This document shows, one piece after another, positions 17,652 through 25,059 of a stretch of DNA of 64,000 bases. The translations under genes and the position numbers were made by a program. Source of the DNA: an uncultured Gammaproteobacteria bacterium (GTDB lineage: Bacteria; Pseudomonadota; Gammaproteobacteria; PS1; Pseudothioglobaceae). Below the pieces are notes generated by a model. That model saw nothing but the letters and a program-made list of their open reading frames with translations. It did no database searches and was not told the origin of the DNA. The stretch's first letter is position 1. Each line of letters starts with the position of its first letter. Location of the stretch: NCBI GenBank assembly GCA_913020715.1, contig CAJVZH010000002.1:101378-165377 (forward strand), read 5' to 3'.

Positions 17652-18828
17652 ATCTAAACGTAATTGGATGCAGGGTTTTCCGCCTAAGAAAGAAGCCATT
17701 ATTCAATTTTCAGATGGAAGTTTTTATTCTTGGCCGCAACTTAAATGGAGTGTTAACAACATTCAACAATTGGTCCCAACCAAGACTGTTTGGCGGGGTG
17801 CAAGCGCTGCCAGGCCAACAATTGAACGCCATGTGGCTTTGGAAGAATTAAACATTATCAGCGAGACTGATGAACAATTCCCATGGCACGAAGTGTTGCG
17901 AGCAACAGAAACGGATGCTCTGGCTATTATGCATGCAGGCGATTTGGTTTATGAGAGTTATCATGATTATGCTTCCCCACGTCAGAGTCATCTGATTATG
18001 TCTTGTGCTAAATCCATAGTTGGCTTGTTGTTGGAAATAATGATCGCCAATGCTGAACTTGACGATGCAATTTTGGTGGCAGAAATTTTGCCTGAGTTGA
18101 GAGAATCGGCTTGGGCTAATGCCACTCTAAGAGATGTACTGGACATGCAAGTTGGTATGGATTTTGATGAAAATTATCTCAACCCAGACTCAGAGGTTTG
18201 GCGGTATCTTCGCTGTGGTGGAATGTTGCCACAAGTCCAAGACCAAGCAGAGTGTTTGACCGATTACCTTCCCACAGTCAAAAAACAAGGCAAGCATGGC
18301 CGGGTATTTGCTTATCGAGAGCCAAATATCAATGTTGCCAGTTGGATTTTGCGCAGAGTGAGTAATCAGCACTTAAATGATTTATTAAGCGAGCAAGTGT
18401 GGCAACATCTCGGTGTTGAGAGCGACGGCCTGTACATGGTAGATCCTTCAGGCTCCGAAACAACGATGACACTTACCTTGCGAAGTTTTCTTCGATTTGG
18501 AGAGTGGATTAGAACAGGCGGTGACGGCCGACTAAATCCATCAATTAGTGATAAGTTATTTGCCGGTGGCGATGTGGATAAGTTTGCTCAAGCGAAAATA
18601 CCGACAATGCAAGGTTGGTCGTATAAGTCATTGTGGTGGATAAGGCACATGTCTCACGGTAATGCTATTTGCGCTCGTGGCGCTCATGGGCAATTACTCT
18701 ATATTGATGCCGAAAAGCAATTGGTTGTCGGCTGGTATTCAAGTACCGAACAAGCGCCAAGTTATCTACACGATCATTGGCGAATGCCACTTATCGATGC
18801 AGTAACCGACGCACTTTATGACGTTTAG
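17644..18828 (+). CDS. Serine hydrolase of the class C beta-lactamase / NylB-like fold
   Basis: A 394-residue hydrolase with the SxxK active-site motif (S120-C-A-K123, in IMSCAKSIVG) and the matching tyrosine of YxN (Y224 in FAYREPN). The fold family includes esterases and the 6-aminohexanoate-dimer hydrolase NylB, which split esters or amides; the absence of a signal peptide argues for a cytoplasmic enzyme and against a true beta-lactamase. ATG 17644 is chosen because it overlaps the TetR stop by 8 bases and gives a plain hydrophilic start. Co-transcription with the TetR gene suggests it processes the imported substrate or its conjugates. Confidence 0.82.
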   Translation: MSKSKRNWMQGFPPKKEAIIQFSDGSFYSWPQLKWSVNNIQQLVPTKTVWRGASAARPTIERHVALEELNIISETDEQFPWHEVLRATETDALAIMHAGDLVYESYHDYASPRQSHLIMSCAKSIVGLLLEIMIANAELDDAILVAEILPELRESAWANATLRDVLDMQVGMDFDENYLNPDSEVWRYLRCGGMLPQVQDQAECLTDYLPTVKKQGKHGRVFAYREPNINVASWILRRVSNQHLNDLLSEQVWQHLGVESDGLYMVDPSGSETTMTLTLRSFLRFGEWIRTGGDGRLNPSISDKLFAGGDVDKFAQAKIPTMQGWSYKSLWWIRHMSHGNAICARGAHGQLLYIDAEKQLVVGWYSSTEQAPSYLHDHWRMPLIDAVTDALYDV

Positions 18829-19829
18829 CGTATTTTTCGCGCGACTTCCTGTTTGTATGCTTTTGGCGTTTGCTTGGCTTGATTAATAAACCAGCGTATA
18901 AAGGCAGATGGTTCCGTATAACCCAGTGAATACGCAACTCTTTTTGCAGAATAATTATCAGCCAGCATTGATTTTGCTTTTTTGAGCTTAAAGTTGTTTA
19001 GACATTGGCGAAAAGTTGTTTGGTGTTTGGTCAGCGCTCTTCGCAGAGTGTTAACACTTAGACCTAGGAGATTGGACACTTCATTAATATTGATATTGCT
19101 GTATTCGTTTTCATAGCTATTAAAAACGCCCTCAAGCCTTTTAACAATATTACCTTCGCCAGTTTGTTGGGCAATTTTTTCTTTTGCCATTATTTCGAGT
19201 AAGCTTATCAATTTTGGATTGGCGGTTGGGTTCTGCTTCATAGACGCTTTATTCGAAAGAATAATTGACGTGTGATTGTCTTCAAAGGTAATAGGGCAAT
19301 GAAATAACGAGCGAATGACACTGGTCTGTTGCTTGGTTTTTGTTTTTGTTGTCAGTTTTTTAATCGGGTGGTGCATCGATTGGATAAAAGTAGCAAAGAT
19401 AGACAGACAAAGGTTTTCGTATAAATTTGGATGCTCCACAAGCGCGTCTGCAACAAAGTGTATCTCTACGACGTTTGTTTTTTGAGTTAGGCTGATATTG
19501 ATGCCGTCTAGTTCAAGATTGATGTAGGATTGAACCAGCTTAAAGCTCTCAATTAGGTTGGGAGAGTATAGGGAAATCATCCCTAATATCTCAGAATAAT
19601 TTGGCCGTATTTGCGCCATGCGTGCGTAATTGATAGCCACTAAGTCATTCTCAAAAACATCTTCCGCCTCGATAAAAAAACTCAAGAATAAATCAAGTGG
19701 AAGCGTCAGGTTATGATTGGCCAGAATGGCTGGAGAGATGCTAATTCTTTGGCAGATTTCATTGACCTCATCGGGGTAGAGGTATTGCAAGCGAGAGATT
19801 GATCGCCAAACAGTGCTGTGAACATTCAT
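18825..19829 (-). CDS. AraC-family transcriptional regulator, probable activator of fadH and fadE
   Basis: A 334-residue regulator. Residues about 20-200 match the N-terminal arabinose-binding-like domain of OruR/ArgR-type AraC proteins (LTLPLDLFLSFFIEAEDVFE, INYARMAQIRPNYSEILGMI), and residues about 240-330 form the double helix-turn-helix (INEVSNLLGLSVNTLRRAL, then AKRVAYSLGYTEPSAFIRWF). It is divergent from fadH. A 21-bp-spaced direct repeat, the usual spacing for AraC half-sites, lies between the two genes and recurs before fadE, so it probably activates both operons, perhaps in response to a fatty acid or acyl-CoA. It overlaps the hydrolase gene end to end by 4 bases. Confidence 0.88.
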   Translation of the reverse strand: MNVHSTVWRSISRLQYLYPDEVNEICQRISISPAILANHNLTLPLDLFLSFFIEAEDVFENDLVAINYARMAQIRPNYSEILGMISLYSPNLIESFKLVQSYINLELDGINISLTQKTNVVEIHFVADALVEHPNLYENLCLSIFATFIQSMHHPIKKLTTKTKTKQQTSVIRSLFHCPITFEDNHTSIILSNKASMKQNPTANPKLISLLEIMAKEKIAQQTGEGNIVKRLEGVFNSYENEYSNININEVSNLLGLSVNTLRRALTKHQTTFRQCLNNFKLKKAKSMLADNYSAKRVAYSLGYTEPSAFIRWFINQAKQTPKAYKQEVARKIR

Positions 19830-19853
19830 GAGTTAGAGGTCTCTATAAATAAA

Positions 19854-19909
19854 GTGTTAATTATTAGTTATATTGTGTTAATTATATACCGCCCGTGAAA
19901 AGCTATAAT
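19854..19909 (+). promoter_or_regulatory. AraC-type direct-repeat operator and promoter of fadH
   Basis: Two copies of GTGTTAA start at 19854 and 19875, a 21-bp period (two helical turns). The second is followed by ATTATA at 19881-19886 and, 17 bases on, by a perfect TATAAT at 19904-19909. The proximal half-site therefore touches the -35 position, the layout of class II activation. The same arrangement with the same distances is found before fadE. The distal half-site lies 25 bases from the start of the divergent AraC gene, so autoregulation is possible. Confidence 0.75.
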
Positions 19910-19969
19910 TTTTTTCATAAACAATGAGAATACCTTTCACGCGTTTACAAGAATTAACCAGGAGATAAA

Positions 19970-22012
19970 ATGGCCACTGCAGGTGACAAGCTGTACCCAA
20001 ATTTACTTAAACCCCTTAAGGTGGGCAATATTACTTTAAAGAACCGAGTTCTTATGGGATCTATGCATACTGGCATGGAAGAGGAATCTGACGGGTTCAA
20101 GAATATGGCGGCTTATTTTGCAGCCAGAGCTCGTGGCGGTGTTGGTCTTATTGTTACTGGTGGGTTTGCGCCCAATAGGGCAGGATGGGCCATGCCTTTC
20201 TCTGAAAAATTGTCCACCAAAAAAGAAGCCAAAAAGCATCAAAAAATTACTGAAGCAGTGCATGCTGAAGGCGGACTTATTTGTATGCAAATCCTTCATA
20301 CAGGACGCTACGGCTATCACCCTTTTGTCGTCTCTTCTTCGGCGATTAAATCACCCATTACACCGTTTAAACCAAGGGCGCTGTCAAGTCGTGGTGTACT
20401 CAAGTCCATTAAAGATTATGTGCACTGTGCCAGTATGGCAAAAGAAGCGGGTTACGACGGTGTTGAAGTCATGGGCTCGGAAGGCTACTTCATCCACCAG
20501 TTTATTTCAGAGCATGTTAACCAACGAAGCGATGAATGGGGTGGTTCGTTTGAGAATCGTATTCGTATGGCGTTGGAAATTGTACGCCAGACGCGTGCAG
20601 TTGTTGGCCCTGACTTCATACTTATTTTCCGACTTTCGATGCTTGATTTGCTTGAAAAAGGCAGTACATGGGAAGAGGTGGTGCAGTTAGCAAAAGCTCT
20701 TGAAGAAGCTGGCGTGAGTATTATTAATACCGGTATTGGTTGGCACGAGGCAAGAATTCCGACGATTGCAACAATGGTGCCGAGAGCGTGTTTTACTTGG
20801 GTCACAGCCAAGTTACGCAGTGAAGTTTCGGTGCCGTTAATTACCAGTAATCGTATCAATACGCCCGAGGTGGCTGAGGCAGTATTGGCGCGTGGCGATG
20901 CAGACATGATCTCAATGGCTCGTCCTTTCTTGGCTGACCCTGAGTTTGTAAATAAGGCGGTTGAAGGTAGAGGTGATGAAATCAATACTTGCATTGGCTG
21001 CAATCAAGCCTGCTTAGATCACGTTTTTAGCCGTAAGCGCAGCAGTTGTTTGGTTAACCCACAGGCTTGTCACGAGCTTGATTTGATTTATGAGAAAAAA
21101 ATGCAAACAAAACGTGTAGCGGTTATTGGTGCGGGCCCAGCGGGCTTGGCTTGCGCAACGGTTGCCGCTGAATGCGGTCATCAGGTGACTTTGTTTGAGA
21201 CCTCGAATGAAATAGGCGGGCAATTCAACATTGCCAAACAAATACCAGGCAAGGAAGAATTTTTTGAGACTATTCGCTATTTTTCTAGACGTTTAGAGGT
21301 GCTCAATGTTGGTGTTAATCTAGGAAAGAGGGTGGATCTAGAAACCATTCAAGCCGGTAATTTTGACGAAGTTGTTATCGCCACTGGCGTACTCCCAAGA
21401 GAGCCTGGAATTCCTGGGCAAGAGCACGCAAAAGTTCTTACTTACCTTGACGTCTTGAGAGACAAAAAAGAAGTGGGCGGGCGCGTAGCGGTCATCGGTG
21501 CAGGCGGCATTGGTTTTGATGTTTGTGAATTTTTATCTCACGATGGCGATGAGTCAAGCGTTGACGTCAAGGCATTTTTAAGCAAATGGGGAATAGACCC
21601 AGAAAATGAGGTAAGGGGTGGTGTTGTAGGTATTAAGGCTAACACACTAAAACCAGTGAGAGAAATTACCCTGTTGCAGCGTAAAACAACCCGATTGGGC
21701 GCTGGGCTTGGAAAAACCACCGGATGGATCCATCGCGCAAGCTTAAAAACAAAAAAAATTGCTATGGTGTCGGGCGCTCAATACAACAAAATTGACGATA
21801 AAGGTCTTCATTACACACTTGATGGCGAAAGCCATGTTTTAGCGGTCGATACAATAGTGCTTTGTACCGGGCAAGTGCCGTTGCGGGATTTGCACGCCGA
21901 ATTGGAAAATAATGGCATTTCTTCGCATTTGATTGGTGGTGCTGATGTTGCTGCCGAGCTTGATGCAAAAAGGGCAATTAATCAGGGGTCGCGACTCGCA
22001 GCGTCGCTTTAA
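19970..22012 (+). CDS. fadH: 2,4-dienoyl-CoA reductase (NADPH), FadH type
   Basis: Iron-sulfur flavoenzyme that removes double bonds at even positions during unsaturated fatty acid breakdown. The 680 residues consist of an old-yellow-enzyme FMN barrel (1-330; LKNRVLMGSMHTGMEE is nearly the E. coli sequence, with Tyr173 and His259 at the proton-donor positions), a 4Fe-4S site with C341, C344, C348 and C360, and an FAD/NADPH domain (from VAVIGAGPAGLACA at about 387, second GxGxxG in VAVIGAGGIGFDV). It follows the AraC-type promoter and is 20 bases before an NTF2-like gene. It is complete and close to the usual length of about 670. Confidence 0.95.
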   Translation: MATAGDKLYPNLLKPLKVGNITLKNRVLMGSMHTGMEEESDGFKNMAAYFAARARGGVGLIVTGGFAPNRAGWAMPFSEKLSTKKEAKKHQKITEAVHAEGGLICMQILHTGRYGYHPFVVSSSAIKSPITPFKPRALSSRGVLKSIKDYVHCASMAKEAGYDGVEVMGSEGYFIHQFISEHVNQRSDEWGGSFENRIRMALEIVRQTRAVVGPDFILIFRLSMLDLLEKGSTWEEVVQLAKALEEAGVSIINTGIGWHEARIPTIATMVPRACFTWVTAKLRSEVSVPLITSNRINTPEVAEAVLARGDADMISMARPFLADPEFVNKAVEGRGDEINTCIGCNQACLDHVFSRKRSSCLVNPQACHELDLIYEKKMQTKRVAVIGAGPAGLACATVAAECGHQVTLFETSNEIGGQFNIAKQIPGKEEFFETIRYFSRRLEVLNVGVNLGKRVDLETIQAGNFDEVVIATGVLPREPGIPGQEHAKVLTYLDVLRDKKEVGGRVAVIGAGGIGFDVCEFLSHDGDESSVDVKAFLSKWGIDPENEVRGGVVGIKANTLKPVREITLLQRKTTRLGAGLGKTTGWIHRASLKTKKIAMVSGAQYNKIDDKGLHYTLDGESHVLAVDTIVLCTGQVPLRDLHAELENNGISSHLIGGADVAAELDAKRAINQGSRLAASL

Positions 22013-22032
22013 CTTTACTTAAGAGGTTTAAT

Positions 22033-22419
22033 ATGAAAATGAATACAATTGAAAAGTGGCACCGCGTAGCCGAAACGGCAGATATGAAGGCGCTTGGGGA
22101 GTTACTGTCGGATGATGCTGTATTTCACTCACCAGTGATGCACACACCTCAAGTAGGTAAAGCGTTGGTGCAACAATATTTGGGGGCGGCATTTCTTTTA
22201 TTTGGTCAATATTCCTTTAAATATACTCGCGAGATAATCAGTGGACATGAAGCAGTGCTGGAATTCGAGGTCGAAATGGATGGCTTGTACGTTAACGGTG
22301 TTGACATTATCACTTCGAATGACGAGGGTCAAATTACTGATTTTAAAGTTATGTTGCGACCGCTTAAAGGTATTCATTTAATTCAAGAGAAGATGTTGGC
22401 GCAACTCAAAGGTTCGTGA
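22033..22419 (+). CDS. NTF2/SnoaL-like small protein
   Basis: A 128-residue protein with the cone-shaped NTF2-like fold pattern: helical start (EKWHRVAETADMKALGELLS), DDAVFHSPVM, and beta strands to the end. Such proteins are small isomerases, hydrolases or ligand binders; no catalytic motif specific to one class is evident. It follows fadH after 20 bases and ends before the fadE promoter, so it shares the fadH transcript and may act on an acyl-CoA or an odd fatty acid. Confidence 0.75.
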   Translation: MKMNTIEKWHRVAETADMKALGELLSDDAVFHSPVMHTPQVGKALVQQYLGAAFLLFGQYSFKYTREIISGHEAVLEFEVEMDGLYVNGVDIITSNDEGQITDFKVMLRPLKGIHLIQEKMLAQLKGS

Positions 22420-22476
22420 TTTTTTAAGACCCGAGCGTCTTAGTGGTAGTCTTTTATTAGATTTTATATTAATAAA

Positions 22477-22532
22477 GTGTTAACTTTTTTTAATATTATG
22501 TTAATTATAGTTTGGGGATGGATGACTATAAT
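22477..22532 (+). promoter_or_regulatory. AraC-type direct-repeat operator and promoter of the fadE operon
   Basis: GTGTTAA at 22477 and ATGTTAA at 22498 form a direct repeat with a 21-bp period, inside the shared frame AATAAAGTGTTAA-N16-GTTAATTATA that is also found before fadH. A perfect TATAAT follows at 22527-22532, again 23 bases after the end of the second half-site to the T of the box. Only the spacer bases differ between the two promoters. This links fadH and the fadE operon in one regulon. Confidence 0.75.
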
Positions 22533-22577
22533 TTTATTAGAACTTATTCAACTAACTTATTTTAAGGGCAGATTGTA

Positions 22578-25046
22578 ATGACTGAATATTTTGATTACTT
22601 AATTCAAAACCCATGCTTAACGTTACTTGCTGTTTTTGCGTTGACCTTATTGTTACTTGCCAAAACGCAAGCTAAGCTGGCATATCTGTGGCTTTTAAAC
22701 GCAATCTTTGTTGTGCCACTTGCTTTAGAAACAGAGCTGTTAAGTTTGCAGATATTGATGGGTGTTGAATTGTTTCTTGGCATCTTTATTGTTTCTGGCA
22801 TTAGAAAAATATTGTTTACCAAGCCGTTGTTTGGGTTAATGCGTAAAGCGTTGCCGCCAATTGGTGAAACTGAAAGAATAGCGTTAGAGGCTGGCGATGT
22901 TTGGTGGGATGCGGAGCTTTTTCAAGGCAACCCTAATTGGAGTGAGTTATCAAACCTTAAAGCCGTCGAACTAACAGAAGAAGAGCAAAGCTTTGTTGAT
23001 AACGAAGTGAAAACATTGTGCTCTATGGTTAACTCATACGAGCTTTCAACGGAGAACGACTTACCGAAAGAGGTTTGGCAATATATTGCCGACAATGGTT
23101 TTTGGGCCATCAATATTGCTAAAAAATATGGTGGTAAGGGCTTCTCTCACTATGCTCACGCGATGATTGTTGGAAAAGTTTCTTCTATTGCCGGAGTTTT
23201 GGGTATTTCAGTAATGGTGCCAAACTCACTTGGGCCAGGTGAGTTGCTGCAAAAATATGGCACGAATGCACAAAAGGACCGGTACCTACCTCGCTTATCT
23301 GCAGGTAAAGAAATTCCATGCTTTGCTTTAACCTCAACAGTTGCTGGCTCGGATGCTGGTTCGTTAGTTGATAGCGGTGTTGTATGTTATGGTGAATTTG
23401 AAGGAAAGGAAGTTTTGGGAATGAGGCTTAATTGGGAGAAGCGTTATATTACGCTTGCCCCTGTAGCAACCGTTATTGGCCTTGCTTTTAAAGCTTATGA
23501 CCCAGACAATTTATTGGCTAAAGATCACCCACTTGCTGGACAAACAGATCTTGGTATTACTTGCGCACTGATTCCACGAGATACTGAAGGTGTTAGTATT
23601 GGCACTAGACACAAACCTATTGGCGAGCCGTTTCAAAACGGCCCAATATTTGGTAAAGATGTATTTATTCCAATGGATTGGCTTATCGGTGGCGATCAAA
23701 TGATTGGCCACGGCTGGAGGATGTTAATGGAGTGTTTGAGTGTTGGTCGTGGTATTTCTTTGCCGGTCTCCGGCGCGGCAGCGACTCAAGCGATGTTGCT
23801 TACCACCAGTGCTTATACACAAACAAGAGAACAATTTGGTTTACCGATTGCCAATTTAGAGGGCATTCAGGAAAAACTAGCTACGCTTGCAATCAACGCT
23901 TATCGGGCGACTGCCAATATTAATCTCTCCACTTGGGCGCTTGACGCAGGTTACAGGCCGTCAATTATCTCGGCAATTGTTAAGTATCGTAATACTTCAC
24001 TGATGCAGCAATCAGCCATCGACGCGATGGATGTTCATGGCGGTCGAGCGGTGATGCAGGGGTCTAGAAACTATGTTGCCAATGTTTATGCTTCGGCACC
24101 TGTTGCTATTACTGTTGAAGGTGCTAATATTCTAACCAGAAGTCTTATGGTGTTTGGTCAAGGTCTTATTCGCTGTCACGCGACCATGCTCGATGAACTG
24201 GATGCGCTTTATGACAAGAGTGGCAAAGGTGTTGCTATTTTTGATAAGGCCTTAACAAAGCATGTTAGCTCTTTTTTGCATAACTTTGCAAGAGCAGTTT
24301 TATTTTCATGGACACGTGGGCGGTGTGCAAAATCGTATGGCGACTCCACCACTAAAACTTACTATCGTAATTTGTCAGTTTTGTCTGCTAAGTTTGCTAC
24401 GATGAGTGACATTTCTTTGTTTGTTCTTACCGGTTCGTTAAAGCGAAAGGAGATGGTTTCAGGGCGTTTTGCCGATGCAATTGCATCGATGTATGAAATG
24501 AGTGCCTGCTTAAAGCTATATGAAGAGAGGTTTAAAAACAATAAAAAGGTAAGCCAAGTTTTGCGCTTATCGCTATTGCGATTGGCCGCAGAGGCTGATA
24601 CCGCAATGAGGGAAAACTTAGATAATTTGCCAGTAAATTGGCTGGTAAAAAAGACCATGGCGATACTGCTGTTCCCATTTTGGAATGCGGCGGCAAAAGT
24701 AGACGATAGGCTTATAGTTTCTACAGCGAGGTCTGTTGCGGATATTGACTGGTTAATCAGTGATTTGTCGACTTGTGTTTGTACTGATTTGAAAGATGTT
24801 TCTGGACATCAATTCGAGATCCTATTTAAAGGCTATGAGGCAGCAAGATTGCTGAAACCACTTAAAAAGAAAGTGAAGAAAGCAGGCTATAAATATCAGC
24901 CAAGCCAGTCACTTGAAGATTGGCTGGGGCAACTGGTTGTCGACAAGCTCTTAACTTCTGAAGAAAAAGACAATTGGCTTGTGTGGCATGGTGTAATTCT
25001 TGAGTCTCTCAAAGTTGATGACTTTGAAATTAAAAATAATATTTAA
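22578..25046 (+). CDS. fadE: Acyl-CoA dehydrogenase, FadE type
   Basis: First oxidative step of beta-oxidation at the membrane. At 822 residues it matches long gammaproteobacterial FadE (about 814). Two N-terminal membrane segments (about 13-70) precede the dehydrogenase domain with GFWAINIAKKYGGKGFSHYA, CFALTSTVAGSDAGS and DVHGGRAVMQGSRNYVANVY; the last 300 residues form the FadE-specific DUF1974-like region. It heads an operon running through fadD and is preceded by the AraC-type site. Confidence 0.94.
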   Translation: MTEYFDYLIQNPCLTLLAVFALTLLLLAKTQAKLAYLWLLNAIFVVPLALETELLSLQILMGVELFLGIFIVSGIRKILFTKPLFGLMRKALPPIGETERIALEAGDVWWDAELFQGNPNWSELSNLKAVELTEEEQSFVDNEVKTLCSMVNSYELSTENDLPKEVWQYIADNGFWAINIAKKYGGKGFSHYAHAMIVGKVSSIAGVLGISVMVPNSLGPGELLQKYGTNAQKDRYLPRLSAGKEIPCFALTSTVAGSDAGSLVDSGVVCYGEFEGKEVLGMRLNWEKRYITLAPVATVIGLAFKAYDPDNLLAKDHPLAGQTDLGITCALIPRDTEGVSIGTRHKPIGEPFQNGPIFGKDVFIPMDWLIGGDQMIGHGWRMLMECLSVGRGISLPVSGAAATQAMLLTTSAYTQTREQFGLPIANLEGIQEKLATLAINAYRATANINLSTWALDAGYRPSIISAIVKYRNTSLMQQSAIDAMDVHGGRAVMQGSRNYVANVYASAPVAITVEGANILTRSLMVFGQGLIRCHATMLDELDALYDKSGKGVAIFDKALTKHVSSFLHNFARAVLFSWTRGRCAKSYGDSTTKTYYRNLSVLSAKFATMSDISLFVLTGSLKRKEMVSGRFADAIASMYEMSACLKLYEERFKNNKKVSQVLRLSLLRLAAEADTAMRENLDNLPVNWLVKKTMAILLFPFWNAAAKVDDRLIVSTARSVADIDWLISDLSTCVCTDLKDVSGHQFEILFKGYEAARLLKPLKKKVKKAGYKYQPSQSLEDWLGQLVVDKLLTSEEKDNWLVWHGVILESLKVDDFEIKNNI

Positions 25047-25059
25047 AGATAAGGTAATT

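Noticed and set aside
20485..21003. A 172-codon open frame on the minus strand inside fadH.
   Set aside because: It mirrors the fadH frame, shows no domain and no promoter, and the fadH reading is certain.
22425..22442. Small hairpin TAAGAC-N6-GTCTTA after the NTF2-like gene.
   Set aside because: Only 6 bp and no T-run directly after it; it may slow transcription before the fadE promoter but is too weak to list as a terminator.
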